A DNA stretch of 64,000 nt from Caprimulgus europaeus. Taxonomy: Eukaryota > Chordata > Aves > Caprimulgiformes > Caprimulgidae. Below the pieces are notes generated by a model. It saw only the letters and a list, made by a program, of their open reading frames with translations, was not told the origin of the DNA and made no database searches. Made by a program: the position numbers and the translations under genes. This document shows positions 11,851-26,185 of this stretch, in pieces. The stretch's first letter is position 1. Every line of letters begins with the position of its first letter. The stretch is from the NCBI GenBank assembly GCA_907165065.1, contig OU015550.1, forward strand, positions 6,359,501 to 6,423,500, given 5' to 3'.

Positions 11851-14469
11851 CTGCAACTCAGCTGCAGAACCAGGCACAGAACTGCAATCCTGCTGCAGGT
11901 GCTGGGGAGAACAGTGTTTTCCCTTCAGTCTTTCACTGCTGCCACACACCAGGGAGAGGGGAGTGAATGCTGGTGTGATTTAACAGTATCAATGGATTTA
12001 GTTTGGAGAGTTCAGAAGAGATTCTTGTAGCAATCCATGTTTTATAAAAATAGAAGCATTGTGATAAATGACAATATTGATTTATGAAACTGCAATGTTA
12101 AGGGCCACTGGGTAATTGGTTCTATCCTGTGAGTGACAGGATGTAGAGATTTGGTTGTCTTTGCCTTATCACCTTGTGTTGTTGCTGAGGTGGTGTGGAG
12201 TAGAAATCCACTGTTTAGGGGTGTCAGCAGGTTTTACCCACTTCAAGCAGCTCGAAGTCGATGACGTCAGTAATGCTGTAGATGTCTCTGAAATAACAGG
12301 ATTTGTTATAAATTGGAAAATGCAGTGAGGGAGAGACAAGGTGTGGACACAGGATTTAACACCCTGTTGACAGACTGGATTTGCTGAGGAGCAAGTGCTC
12401 GTAGCACAAGAGATAAGGGGCAGCACACGGCAGTGGAAGGGGCTCCAGCGCCGGCAGCCTGTCCGTGGGGATGAATCCCTCCTGCCAGTGGAGAAGGGCA
12501 GCGTGTGTGGCTGTGAGAAATGAAGCACCAGATTTATTCCCTGTTCAACTCAGTAGGAAAAGTCCCTCTGGTTGCAGCTGAACTTGGTCCCCTTTCTCCT
12601 TCTCTTCAAATAGTTTCACAACCAGGTTCACATTCACCCAGATCTAATTTCATGTACTTGCAAAGTCTGACTCAGCAATAAATGTTATCAGCTTCCACCC
12701 AAACATGCAGAAAACTAAAATAAATAAATAAATAAGTCAACCTTCCCAGAACAGACATTAAATAGGTGCTTTGTCTTGCTGAGTGTGCCTGGACCCTTAT
12801 TGTTTTGAAACTTAGAAGATGGTCCTCAACCCATGGAATAGATAAGTGTTTGATTCATTAGATACAAGAAAATTCTTCAGTCAGTAGTGCTGAGTGGGAA
12901 AAGCTGCAGATGCGTTGCTATTTGGGTTCAATGTTTAAGAAACCTTTAATTTTAAAGGAAACATTGGGTCAAGCCTTGCAGAATGCTCATGTATGTCCAC
13001 ATATACTGAGCCTCTTAAAGGAATTAAGTGCAATTTCTGTCCACAGGAATGACTTTTATTTTTACTGACTTTACAGCTTTTAAAACAGAAGTTATTGCTG
13101 ATATTTTGTCTCTGCACGTTTTCCAGATACAGCCTCATGTTTTTTGATATAGAGTTCACAGATTTCATGGTAATATTTGTATTTGGAGAAAAGAAGTTGC
13201 TCAACCACTGGGGTTCAGCACCCTTAAAGGCAAATGATGCCAGCACATCAACTGCGAGTGTCTGAGCCCTGCTGCTGGGGCTGGCAGGGCTGAGTCCTGT
13301 GGAGAAAGAAAATGTGGAAATCCCTCTGCTGAGATTGCCCTGCCTCCAGCTATACAAAGTGAGAAACACTGATTCGCTCGCTCGCTCCCAGCACGGTGGT
13401 CCCTGGGGAAGGAGATACCTCGCTAGAACTTGAGCTGTAAAGAACAGGGATTTATAGATCAGCACCAGCAGCCACGAGCTGTACCTGGAAGCAAAATCCT
13501 CTGCACTGTGTATTTCTGGTGCATGCACAAGGAGCATGAGCGGGAGAATCAGAGCAGAGTTTTATCTCAATTAGAGCGGAGGATGAGAGTGGGGTCTCTG
13601 AGCTGTATTTGTCTCCTGGCCACAACTTGCTGGAGATTTTGGTAAGTCATTTAATCTCTCTGGTTTAGTTTCCTCATCTGTAAAGCCAGATGAGTTACAG
13701 TGAGCATTTTTTGCTGGAGTTCTGGGTGAAAGGCAGCGCGACTGCAACAATATTATTGCTGTAGCTTCAAACTGCAACACATCTGCTCGTGTCCCTGAAG
13801 CTTTGCAAGTGAAGGGAGCAGAGTGCTGGGGAGGGCAGCCAGGACACCGCCCGCTGCGGAGCAGTGCCTCTGCCTCCAGCCCTCACCTTGAGCATCCTGG
13901 GGATGGGGACGGTGGCTGCAGTCCTAATCCTGTCCCTGGTTAGGTAACGAGGTGATGCTGCGCTCCTGGATGTGAGATATCCCTCTGCATTTTAAGTAAT
14001 GCTCATGCAGAGCTATGCATTCAAATAATGGAAGCAATTACAGCTCTTCATGGGGCATTTATATGTTTTCAAGCAGAAAAAACCTTCATTTAAAAAATAA
14101 ATCACTGAAATGTATAACTGTTGACTTTAGCTTTTCCTGAGTATGTATTTTAAAGCTGAGTTATAGTTTATGTTAGGACTGGGGAAGCAATGTAACAGAT
14201 CACCAGACCCTGTGCAGTGACCTGTGAATGTCTGACCCGGTCCTTTGTGCTTGACTGCTGTCACTCGCAAACCCCAAGTGGCATAAACACAGCAGCAGGG
14301 CACATGTGTGTTACCTTCTCTTTCTGCATTTCACCTGCTTCTCCTTGATTACAGCCGGACTTTACTTCAATGTTACATTTTATTCTTTATGCTTTTTTAA
14401 TTAAAAAAAATCCCCCTCCTAGGAAGTGCTGTGTTTCAGGAACTGCTTTTTAAGTGGTGAAGGTGAGAG
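11851..14469. other. Upstream flank of RAP1A, no gene recognised
   Basis: Mostly AT-rich intergenic sequence. It contains a short TAAA microsatellite (12717-12735) and a GCTC triplet run near 13373-13386. The 200-codon frame on the - strand at 12935-13537 has no recognisable domain, biased composition or supporting splice signals, and is treated as chance. The final 150 bp grade into the CpG island. Confidence 0.5.
12717..12735. repeat. Short (TAAA)n microsatellite
   Basis: About four to five perfect tetranucleotide units directly visible. No wider element is associated. Confidence 0.85.
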
Positions 14470-15830
14470 AGGAGGTGGGGGCAGGTCGGTGGCAATGGGC
14501 ACAGGGCCCTGCAGCCTCCACGCTGCCACGGGAGCCCCATCCCGGCCTCTTCCCGTTACCCGCGTGGCCTGTCCGCTGTCACCTGGTGCCATCCCTCGCC
14601 CGTTCCCATCCGCCCTCCGCAGCCTTTGCTGGCGCTCACCGATGGCCCTGAGGAGCCGCTGCCCGGGAGAGATTCCCCGCGGGCCCGGCTGCGGCGGGAG
14701 GCCCAGGCCCAGCGGTCGCCATGACCCCTGCGGCAGAGCCGGGGCTGCCCTCGCCGGTGACCTTCGCCCCGGGAGGGGCGGGCGGTGAGGCGGGGGCCCA
14801 GCGGGGAGGGGTCTCGGCACCTGCCCGGGCCCGCGGGCGCCGCCGCCCGGAACTTTTCGCGGGGCCTCCGCGGTCACGTCCCCTCCCGCTGCTCCGCGGC
14901 CCGGCCCGGCCCGCCCCGCTGGCTCCTCCCAGGCCGCGGCCGGTGAGGGCGGAGCGGAGGCGCCGCCGCGCACAGCAGCCGAGCCGCGAGCCCAGCGGCG
15001 TCGGGAGGCGGCCCGGAAGGCGGCGGGTGAGCGGGACAGCGGCGGGGGAAGGGAGCGGGAGCGGTGGGGCCCGGCCCGGCGGGCGGTGCCGGCAGGTCGG
15101 CTCCGGGAGCACCCGCTGGGGCCTGGCCGCGGTGAGGCCGCGGGGCCGCGTCCCGGCGCTGGGGCGGGAGCGAACGGGTCGGGGGGCTGGCCCGGGGCCG
15201 CGGGGGCGGCGGGGGTCCGGGGAGCGAGGCGGTGTCAGTGGGGACGGGCTAAGCGCTCCCTCCCCGGGGGCGCGGCGAAGCCCAGCCGGCAGCGCCGGGG
15301 GGGGAGGCGGCTTCTCCCCGGCCCTGGCCGCGGCGGGGCGGGAGCGCTGCCCGCGGGAGGCGGGTGGCCGCCCTGGGCCCCGGCCGGGGCGGTGCGGGGC
15401 TCCCCACTGCCGGGCCGCCCGTCCCCGGCGGGATTTCTGTCCTGCGTGGCTGTGCTGGGGCGGGCGGGCGCCGGGAGGCTGCCGGGGCCGAGGCGGGGGC
15501 GGTTGGCCCCGGGCGCAGCGCAGGGTGTCACCGAGCCTCGGGAAATAACCCACATTCTTTCGGTGTTCGGTCCGGTCAGGTCTGCGCCGGGCGTCCCGGG
15601 CTGGAGGGGAGCGCGCTCCGTCCCGCTGCTCCCCGGGATGTAAAGGGGCGCAGGAGGCTGCCGGCCCCGAAGATCACCCGAGGTAACCGGGGAGCGCGGC
15701 CCGAGGGCGCGGGAGGGCGGCGGCCAGTGGGGCGAGGGCCAGCACCCTGCTTCGCTGCCCCGAGGGGTGGGCAGAGGTCGGGCAGGGGGGACAGGGCAGG
15801 CTGAGGGGATAGCTCAGCACCCCAGCCCCT
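14470..15830 (+). promoter_or_regulatory. RAP1A: CpG-island promoter of RAP1A
   Basis: This is the only long, dense CpG island in the window: about 1.3 kb packed with CG dinucleotides and GC boxes (for example GGGGCGGG-type motifs around 14770-14800). It has no TATA box, as expected of a housekeeping-type promoter. A CACGTC-type motif lies near 14875. It is followed by a good splice donor at 15027 and lies upstream of all RAP1A exons on the same strand, so it is assigned to RAP1A by position. A divergent transcript on the - strand cannot be excluded. Long open frames inside it (for example 14636-15553 on the - strand) are a by-product of few A/T-containing stop codons. Confidence 0.8.
14960..15026 (+). 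other. RAP1A: RAP1A exon 1, non-coding (5' limit approximate)
   Basis: The 3' limit is taken from the donor AAGGCGGCGG|GTGAGC, with GT at 15027-15028. The 5' limit is not determinable: a CpG-island promoter has dispersed starts, and the value given is only a guess within the island. The segment carries no ATG, so it adds no upstream ORF to the transcript. Other GTGAG donors exist nearby (for example near 14942 and 15131), so the exact splice site is an inference. Confidence 0.5.
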
Positions 15831-18800
15831 CGCCAGCTGTGCAGAGCAACGCCCTGGTCCACCCTCATCCTCCGGGCCCAAGTCATCTCAGACCAGTGCT
15901 CCTCTGAAATGGTTGCTTGTACTTTCTTCAGTCGCTTTAAAGAGACTGTTAAAAGATAAACTATTCTCTGAGTAGCAAAACTTTTGTGTTTCGTTGCTTG
16001 CCGTTAACAAGTGTCTTTGCTTACGATGTTTGGGCGACAATTCAGGTGGTTTTGGCGTGAGGATTTCCACAAAGCTTTCTCAGCGACAGGGTTGGGGTTT
16101 GGACACGCTGAGTCGATAGTGACCAACATAGAACTGGAGTTGTCTCTTGGGTTTTGCTTTGCTCACAACTTGGAAAGAGCTGCAAACAGGAAGGGCAAAC
16201 CATGAAAACTCTATTTTTTTTCCTTTCAGTAGCTTAACAAGGGAGATAATATTTCTTAAAATAGTCATTTGACTTGAAAACGCCTTTCTGCCTTTGGAGT
16301 ATTGTATCAGCACTCTATAATTTCTGTTGCTTTCGTAATTCTGAATAGCATTGCTCCACATAAAAAGAGACACCAGATTATTTGAAGAGTTAAATTGGTG
16401 CTGTTTAGTTGCAAGGGACTCTGCCATGAAATGTTTCACTGTTGTGATTTTTGTTATTGCTTTTTCTTACTGAAACGGTGTGCCATTAACTCTCACTGTT
16501 GCTAGCAGAGCCCTCAGATTCTGAGAGGGATTTAATGTGGGAACTCGTGAGACCTTTAGGCAGTGACGGATGAAGCCGTGGAGAAACAGAAAGCAGTGTG
16601 CTAGCAGTCACAGCTCTGTGCCTGTGATGAGAAGTTGTCCAAAATGAGACAGCTTGGAGGAGTTTTCAGTGGAGCTCCCTTGCCTTTGTGATCTCTGCAA
16701 CTTTTGACATTTCTAGAAGTGGTGTAGTTCCCCATGTCCCAAGTATGAAATGCTGTCTGATTATTCTGACATCATTATCACGTTGCTATAGTGACTTCAT
16801 TGCGCTGGGAATGCCGTGTTCACATCCTGTTGCTATGGAAAGGGTCAGTGTCATAAATAAAAACATTTAATGTTCTGTTCATCGCTGTGGCAGGAAAATG
16901 CCATTGATTTATCGATGCGGTCGCCTGAAGACGACGGTGTATTCCAACAAAAGTTTTCAGTGCACAGTTAGAAACTGGGAAATGGTCACTTGCAGCTCTC
17001 AGCAGATCGTCCCTCCCTCCTCTCGGCTGTGCTGGACAGCAGGAGTTGTGAAATCCTGGTTTTGGAAATGACAGTGCGTATGTCACTCTGCAAGGTGGAG
17101 TCGGCAGGAAGTGCTGCGCTCACAGGCGCTGCTGCTAAAAATAAGCAGTTTTCATGCGCGGGGTTTTCTGCGCACTAGGAGGAGAGGAGTGTTTGTGTTC
17201 TGTCAGGCTGAGATCGTCCACAGGAGGACAAGTTATAATTCCTAAAAGCAGATATTTCTCAGGGCCTTTGTGGATGTGGGAGGAGGGTGTGGGTGTTCTG
17301 TCCAGGGACCGCGTATGGTGCCGCAGAAACCTTGATGGCGTTTGGGAGCCGGTGCGGGCAGAGCCGAGAGTTGGAGTTTGGGAGACTCAGAGGAGCTAAG
17401 AGCGGTGTCTGTCATCACGTGCCTTGGCTCTGGTGTGGCTGTTTTTAGGGTAAGTAGCTTTGCTGAAGGTTTTGAGAGGACTGTGTGCCAAATGGACTAA
17501 ATTACCAGCACAGGATAATTCCAGCCACACGTTAATGCTGTTGTTTGGAGACCAGTGTGTACGCAGTTTATCAAAGTGGTTTATATTTGAAACCATCAGC
17601 TGCAAATATACAGACCTAGGCTATTTGTGATACATTTCATGGCTTTTCATCCAGTCTGAGGATGACTTTAAAAAAAAAAAAGTAATTAGGTAGCAGTGGT
17701 GTCACGTGTGGCCATACTCTGACATAAAAGTTTTAATTGTGTATTGGCTCAGAGTCTTAGGCATAAACAACTCTAAACATTTGTTTGTACTATACATTGC
17801 AGCGTTTTTTCTTGTGCCATGCGGGTGCACTGTGTACTCAGTGGCACTTTGAACTTGTACTTAATATTTGGAGAACAGATTGCTTCTGTGCAACTTTACA
17901 GAGGCTTTAAAAAGTAATCTTAAAGAGGAATCCTAATATTCTGAGAACAGGAACATGTTATCTGTTTATATTAGAGAAAAGTAAATCTTTTGAACGTGAA
18001 TCTTTACTATTTGAAGTATTTTTTACTTGTAGCTGTTTGAAATTCAGAATTCCCCTTGGTCAGGTGTTACTTCCAGCCTTGCTGGAATCAGTTCAGCAGG
18101 GCACTGCTGGGCTCAGTCCACTGGCTCTGCCTGTGATTTCTGATCAAAACTTTTTTTAGGATAATATGGGAGACTTCCTATTTTGTGTCTTTCTTTTTGT
18201 TTCTGATGAGCCAGATGAGTGTTAAACATCAAACACTTCTGGTAGCTTTCTGTGTTTAATTCTGCAGAAACAGATTCAGGAGAGACCCAACTTTTAGAAC
18301 TCAGTCAAGTCCTGGAGCTGAGTTTGGAATTTTTTTTTTGGCCTTGATTTGAGGTAGGTTTTGTTTGGTTGTTTTTTTTAAGAGGCAGTAGTGGGGATGG
18401 TGGTTAGAGTATATGCTGAGCTCTGAGTTAGTTATTGATTTGCTTTTACTCTTTTATTTAATAGGTAATAGGAAATTGAGCAGAATTTTAATGAAAGCAT
18501 CTTCTTGAAGGGGTGCTCGTAAATCCCAGGGTCAAATTTTTACTTGGGCATTTGTGTTTGCACTTTGCAAAAGCTTCTGACCCTGGAAACATGACACCTA
18601 ATGGCTGAGATAAGTAAGGATGTTGAGGTAAGTAAGGATGTTAGAAAGTTGGAAAGAAAAGTTAATCTTGCTGAGCTGTCTTGTCTGATCCAGTCTGTCT
18701 TGTTCAGGTGCCTGTGTGAGGTGTTCTGTTTTATTTGCTGCAGAACTGAAGTCTGGTTGCAGCCAGGGTTTGAGATTATTTGGGTTCCTAGACTGCTCTC

Positions 18801-21800
18801 TGGGTATAAATTAATGTCCTAAAAAGTTCACCTCTCAAACAGGTTTCTCCTTGGATTGTATCCTCACCTCTAAGTGTGGAGAGGAGAAAGGAGGGACCTG
18901 GCTTTTGGTTCATAAAGCGCAGGTTGGAATGAGCCGGCAGCTGTAGTAGCTCATGGCTGTTACTCAGCAGGCTGAAAATGCCATGTGCTTCCTTCCCACT
19001 GCTCCTGTTGTAAATACAGTCAATTTCAGTGTCTTTTGGTTAATGGAAATGGTTAAATAGAGCATAAAGTTGTGAAGATGGATCTATTTCAATCCTACAT
19101 ACACAAGTGATAAATTGCATCAGTCAGCCCAAGAAGAGAGGCACAATTTTTATGGGTAAAACATTTCCCAGAATGGTTGATTTTTAAAATTATTACTATT
19201 TTCTTTTAAAAGCCACACAGTTAGAAGTAGTAGTAGGTTCATTCATCCTCTGCAGTTGTACAGTTGGAGCTCTTAGGCAAGTCATAGATTTTAACTCCTT
19301 CGCTTTCTCATTGTTGAATTTTTATTGAGCGTTCAGGAATTCTTGGAAGCAAGAACCAAGTCCAACTGGTCCAGTTTAGTGTCTCCAACACTAATATTAG
19401 AATTAAAAAAAAATAAAATTCCATGTTGATTAAATGAAGAACTGTTGAAATAATATACCAGAAGAGAAAGGACTAAAGTAAGTGTGAAGAAGATACTTTC
19501 ATTAATAGCTTCTGAGTAAGAGGGATATAAAAAAAAATTATCTAATGTAAAGTATCCGTGGTTCCACTTTTTATAGAAATGTGCTGAAATAGACACAACC
19601 TTTGGGTAGCCTGCATATGTGCTTGCAGATGACATGGTGAAGAAATAGTATCTAGCCATATGGTATTAAATGTGTATTTCAGTGCTGCTTTTAGCTTTCT
19701 TCCCTGAAAGTCCTGTACCACCTAGGAAAAGTTACTGCAGGATTGAGAACTTAAATATTATTTGATAGTCCAAACCATATGTAGTTTAGGTTTGTGTTTG
19801 AGACAAGTCTGCTGTGGGTGACGTGGTGTGGCTGTGAAGCTAGCCCTGTTTGGAGCAGGGCCTGGTAGCAGAGAGCTTTGGAGATTCATTGCGGTCCGGA
19901 TTGCCCCGTCTCGCTGCGTTTCCGTGGCACGGTTGTATCACACGGTAGAGGAGGTGAGATGGAGCGAGAGCTCCAGTGGCCAGAGCTGTGGCTTCATGGT
20001 CACTAAGTGCAGTCACACACCCCAGTGTCCCCCTTGCTCTGATACCAGCACTCATAGATGCTGAGGTAACTCGGGGAGCTTGGTTAGCTGAAAGCTGAGC
20101 GAGTCCCCAAAATGTGTGTGGAGTTTTCAACCAGACCGCTTCTCGCTTTGGCTCAGTGTGTGGTTGTGCAAGTACCGGTGCTGACAGGAGGATGGAGTTG
20201 CAAAGAGAAGAAGAAACTGCAGTTCCTGACTGTGTCTGACTTAGGGCTGCAGTAGCTTTCTGTTCTTCTTGTGCTGGGACTGCAGCAGACGTAACGTGGT
20301 GGCTCTCTGCTTTGCCTCTTACACCTGGAAAGAACATGACTCTGGGTGGAGGATAAATAGGTGATTGTTTTCTCTCTGTCCTCAGTGGTCACAGGTTGTT
20401 ATTCACAAGGAGCAGCCTGCATTTATGGGAGTTTATATCAAGCTGCCTTTCTGCCTCAACAAATTTAGGGTCTTCACTGCTCGTTTCTCAGTTGGCTTTG
20501 CTTGTGTTGGTGACTCTTCAGATGTCATCTGTGAGTTGGTTTTATGTGTCTGCTGGCTGACTGAAACAGTTCACAGCTAAATGGTTTGTTATTAGAAGCT
20601 TCCTGTTCTTTCCTGTGATAGTGATAATTTTGGTAATTATTGCCTATTTTCTCAGCTTCCTGCTGAAGAAAGGGGAGTGAGGGGGAAGCTGGGCAGACCC
20701 CAGGGGCAGTGGAGCATCCGTCAGGACACAGCACGTAGCTGCTCAGCTGCTGGTACCTGCCATTTACACTGCAGCACTGTGTTCTGCTGTTAGATCTGCT
20801 GATGCCATTTCCCTTCCAGGTTTGGTATGAAACAAGTTTTGATCTCCAGAGCTCTGAATGGGACAGAGCTGGGTGCTGAGAGATTGCTTCTCCCCTTGCA
20901 AATACTGCAGGAATTAAGATAGGCCATTTAGTGATATTAAAATGAAGAGGCTGTGGGAAGATGGGTGGTGTTCAAGCACTGAGTGCTCCCTTCCTGATCA
21001 GAAATGCTGTGTTTAAACTTAAATTGCGTTCATCTGCTGTGGGCAGACCCTTTGAGGTGTGTGTGGGAAGAAACAGGACACCAGAAACCTTCCCTAATTT
21101 TGATCACCAATCATTTTGAGTTTTATAACTTGTGTATTTGCAGGTTGTGCTCACAACACTGTAGTAGCCAGTGCCTGTAGTTAAAGGTGAGATTTAGAAC
21201 TGTTGTTTCTGGTTCTCCTGGGGTATACACTCCACAGGCCATGACAAAGGGCTCTTTTCTCACCGTGTCAGCTGGCTGGAGCAGGTTGGGTGGCTCTGCC
21301 TGAATGTCAATGTGGCCACATGAAGATGATGTTTTGATGTGTGTTCCTGTGAGTGGCCCAGCAGGTACTGGGTGCTGGGTGTTGGGAAATACCGGCTCTA
21401 CCTGAACAGGCACTGCCTCAGTGCTGCTGTAGTGGCGAGTGAGCCCAGGTGAAAGCACACATTTCACTCCTCTGACTGAGAAATCCAGATGCTCACAAAA
21501 GCAGACCTTAGTATGTTTTAAAAACTGTTTGTTTTCTTTTGAGGAACAAAATCCTTTATCTAGGGGGAAAGTCTGACCCTCCATGGGGCTTTTCTAACAG
21601 GGAAGAAACAGGTAATGTAGGACAAACAGCAAAAAAGGAAGTTCCAGGGCTGTTTACAGCCCACGGCTGCAGGTGGTTGGCTTGGCTTGTTCACTTTGAA
21701 AATACAGGGAACCAGGCAATAGCAGTCCTGTTGAGCAGGTGGCCTGAGTCATTCCAGTTTGTTATTTATTTTGAATATTGATAAGATGGAAAGTATTTAA

Positions 21801-24800
21801 ACCCATCTGGGGCACTGGAACAAAAGGTCTGGATATGTCCACAGCAGTGGCTGTTATGGCTGAAACAGATCTTTACTAATCACTTAAATGAGGCAGTCAG
21901 AAATACACACTGCCCTGGTGCTTCATACACCTGTAACAGGTAATTGTTGCCCTGTCAAAAGTTCCTGGAAAAGAGGATTTTTGGAAATGCACTGCAGCTG
22001 GTAGCACCCAGGGTGATTGTCAGTGGTTTCACTGTGTGACTGCGCTCTCTGGAGCGTTACAGAAAAGCAGACCGTTGCATTTCACTTGTGAGTGGCTAGA
22101 ACTGCAGATTCAAGGCTGGCTGGAATGTTTGGGGGTTTTTGTTGAAATATTGGTTGGATCCAACGATGTTGTGTGTTCTGGAGTGTTCTAATGCTGAAAA
22201 AATGTGATTTTGTCATATTTAAATGAGGGTATTGCGTGTGAACTCGTAGCTGTGAAATCTGCTCTTTGGAAGATCTGAGCATCCCTGGCTCTCGCTGGCT
22301 GTGGCTGTAGGTGTGAGTGCTCCGTGCTTCTAGAAACAACACCGCTGTCAGGCACTGTCCAGGTGAGTAACCTGGGTGGAATCAGCCACCTCACACGTTT
22401 TAACACATTAGCTGGAACAGACTCTCACTCTGGAAAGCAGGGAGTGTGTGGGAAGAGCAGTTCAGCTGGATGTATTGGTTGCAGTGCCTTTTATCTTGCT
22501 TTTTATGTAATATTCTTTTCTCTAATGCAAATAAGCTTGTAAGTTGTAGGGAGGGGCTGCTGAAAAGAGGAAAACTTTCATTACAGACAGCTGACATGCA
22601 GAATAATATCTTTTTATATGCCACCTACCACGTGATAGTTTAAAGTAAATCATAGTTCACTGGGTAAGGTTATTTCTGGCACAGTTCTCCTTTCTGTGTA
22701 AGTAGTCCCATTCCAGCACTTCTTTAACCTTAGACTTGATGTGTTAGTACTGTGCTGGGTAACCATTGGTGGTTATAGGTCCTAGAGAATAGAAATCTTG
22801 ATGCATTTATGAAGTAAATACAAATGAAAATAAAATAAATTTAACCAATTGTTGCTTTCTGCTTTGGATTCTAACAGTAACTGTAGTTGAAAATAACATT
22901 AAGATTAAAGATACAGGCTGCAACAGTTCCAGACAGTCCCTCTCATGAAATATTCATGCATTTAGGGCTTTTAACTCATCAGATCACTTCTGAAGTCATA
23001 GGGATTACAGTGTTATTACAGCTTTGTTGTGTTTCGTGAATACACTGCATTGGTATATTGATCACCAGAATGCACTCAAATTCAGAATGAAGCTTTTTCA
23101 GGAATCTCATTTAAAGTGATTGAACAGATGTTTTAATGCTCCAGGGCACTTTCCTCAATGGTGTGATTCCCAGAAAGTGGGTCTTTCCCTTTTTTCTGTA
23201 ATTTCACTGTTTTGTAGCCTCTGTTAAATGATCTGTTTGTTCTAAATCCTCCTCATAAACACAATATCAAGTACCAGCCAATTCAACACTAAAGTGAGCT
23301 TGAGCAGGTGTCTGGAAAACTAAGTCATGTCCACAGAACTGAGAGGCTGCAGCTTCTTTTATTGTCCTCTTCATGCCAAGTTCCTATGAACTGTGTCTGT
23401 ATGGGCAGAGGTTTAACAAAGTTCCTAAATGCATTTGAAACCCGGTGGTGGTGGTGCCTGAGCATGGGAAGGGCTGATTCTGTGTTTGTAGAGTTACTCA
23501 GAAAAAACAGTTGAATGGGAGTTTTAACTTCAATGGCAAAGTGTCCTCACCAAAATGGAAAGCACAGAAACTGCAGATAATGGCAATTAACATTCAAATT
23601 AAGTGTGGTAGTTGTAAGGTCTTGCTCAGAGTCAGAAGTGACTGTCCCCAGGCCGCGTGTTGAGCAAATTTGCATACCAATATGGGAGAGATTTTTCTTT
23701 TTCCTATTGCCTTATGTCTTATCATTGCAAAGACACAAGAAATAGAAACTCTCTTTGTTCCTGTGTGAATCCTGTTCATGAGGTGAAGAGCTGGCTGATG
23801 CCAGTGGTACTCATCTTGTTAGCTGCTGTAGGATGTGTCCTCCCTTCCTTGGGAGGTGAACACAGTTGTCTCCTCTTCTGGGAGCGTGAGGAGTCCGACT
23901 GCCCATGATTTTTGGTTTTTATAGTTTAAAGACAGCTGTATAATTATCTGTTTTGGTTGTATTCAAGCTTGACCTATAAATACTGAGATGGCTCATATAA
24001 AACTGATTTAAACTATCAGAGCTATTTCCTTTAGGGATTGGCATCACCTTTTATTTTCCATAAAGGAAATTCCAGGTTGAACTGACAAAGTTTTGCCCTT
24101 TTAAGCCCAACAGATTCAAGAGGATTTGAGAACTTCAGAGAACGCCCAGTGCAGAGGTCAGATCTGCAAGTGGTTCGGTTCTTGATCCTCCTGGCCTGAA
24201 AATTCTCACTGTGATGCCCTTCAGGCTCCAGCACTGAAATGTTAATAACATTTTTTATTATTCCTTCAGATAAAATCTTCACATAGAGGAAAAATTTTCA
24301 TTTTTGTTGCAAAAGAAAATTAATTTTCCATCTTCCTCTGCCCCCAGGTTGCAGGAAGCAGCATTGAGGGACTGAGCTGAATGCTGAAGGATTAAGTGTG
24401 ATATGAAATAACTTCATTTCATTATAAGGAGTAATTAAACTGTTACTTTTTCTTTATTTTCAGTTAATTCTGTACCTTAACTTACTGCTGTTCAGGTTCC
24501 TACCAAGTCTTAAAACTTGCCCTGAAAGCATTTCAAGAGGGACAGTTCTACTGCACAGTGCTGAAATACAGCCCTCATTAGCTGTACTCGTTAGGTGGAT
24601 ACTCATTGCTGTGGGGGTTTTATTTAAACTGATAAACACTGGAGTATCAAGAAGTGGCCATATGGTGAGTGGGGCTTTTCATTCACAAAATCATTGCTAA
24701 AGCAGGCGTGAAATCGGCCGCGTTGCGTGGGAACCGTGGGCGCTCTGGTTGCTTGTGGCTGACGCACGATAGAGAGTGAAGTATTTGTAAGGCAGTGAAA

Positions 24801-25919
24801 ACCTCTCGGGGCTGCATATGCAAACCTGACCTTTAGCTCGGGCTGGTGGTCACATCCAGGGTGTGCACACACACTGGTACTGCAGCTTGGCCAGTAGCAT
24901 TTACAGAATCTTCCCATTTTCTGGATTTTGTGAGTTCCCCATTCTCCTGAGCAGCTGGGCAGTGGCCCATGCTAACAGGTGATGTGTTTTTAAAGGCTTA
25001 ATATTACTCTTAGAGTTTATCACTGATGGATAGGAATATATTTGAAGAGCAGTTTAAACTCTACATTTTTTTTCAAGGAAACATTAATCAAGAGGAAGCT
25101 CTGCTGGTCTCTCCATGAATGTTTTGATGCTGGAGATGCAATAAGGACAAACTGGATTCCAGATCCTGGCAGTGACCAGTGTCTGGTCACTATTTCTGCA
25201 GAAATAAAATAATTAGTGTAAGCTGAAATTGCAATGACAATCTCCCTACCTCATGTCACTTATTTACTCTAATTATATAAACCAGGAAGAACACAGTTAA
25301 GAACGTTGCCAAGCTACTATCAGCACCACAAATTACTCTTACTGAGTATAATGCAGTTGGTGTTTTGCTATGATTGAGCCTCCTAGAGTCTGTCTGGAAT
25401 TTAATCTGTATTAAAAAAGGTCAGAACGTTTTTTCCACTGAAGGAAATGGAGGGGAAAAAAAAATTACAGGACTTAAAAATCAATGGCAAATTGTGGAAG
25501 TGGTAGACAACAGATGGAGAAAGTCCCGTAAACGGCTCCTGTGTCTCGTGTTTATGCCCTTCAACATTTACGTGTTTTGCTGATGAGGAAGGGGGGAAAG
25601 GAAATATTTTTCTTCTTCCAAAAAAAAGCTGTTGAGAACTCCTCTGAATTGTGTAAACCACTCTGCTGAAAATACTCAAGGAGCTCTAGATGAGAAGAGG
25701 AGCAATGGCTGAGTGGTGTTGCTGGGGAGAACCTCTCCTCTGCTGCCTGTCTGCCCCACAGGCATTCGCCGTGGGGCTCAGCACCACTCTGCTTCCATAG
25801 TCTGGCTACATGGTACTTCCTATTAAACTGTTATTATATATAATTGACAAAAAGCCTATTTTCTCCTAAATCTGTGATGCCTTTCCTCCTGTTTGCAGAT
25901 CAGTGCTCATTAGTATTGA

Positions 25920-26185
25920 GTTTGCAGCAGTGCTGCAGCCCCGCGGAGGGGAGGCCGCCCGTTGCAGCGAGTGACGTAGCGTGCTGTTCTAATTTGGGGA
26001 TGCAGTCTGTGTTGGTCTTTTGAGTTTTGCTCCTGGCTTCCTCTCCCCTGGCTTTGTCTGGCTGGCACACGTCCCTAGCAACTTTCTACAAATGCAGACC
26101 AATAGCACAGAAAATAAATTGGCCGTTTCGGCGTGGCGAGCTCTAGCTGCCCAAAGGTCTCGTTCCTCGCCCGGAGTGCTGCTGC
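25920..26185. promoter_or_regulatory. Candidate intronic promoter or enhancer (CRE, X-box-like, CCAAT)
   Basis: A CG-containing patch inside AT-rich intron 1. It shows TGACGTAG (CRE-like) at 25972-25979, GTCCCTAGCAAC (reverse complement resembles an RFX X-box half) at 26071-26082, CCAAT at 26099-26103 and an inverted ATTGG near 26118. A GTGAGT donor-like sequence follows near 26200. These are promoter-type motifs, so an alternative RAP1A first exon is conceivable. There is no transcript evidence. Confidence 0.3.

Noticed and set aside
12935..13537. 200-codon open frame on the - strand
   Set aside because: No recognisable domain or plausible ortholog, no CpG island, and irregular composition. 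Best explained as chance, although length alone makes a quick protein search worthwhile.
14636..15553. 305-codon - strand and 275-codon + strand frames in the CpG island
   Set aside because: Overlapping long frames on both strands are expected where CG content is extreme. Translations are low-complexity Pro/Arg/Gly/Ala.
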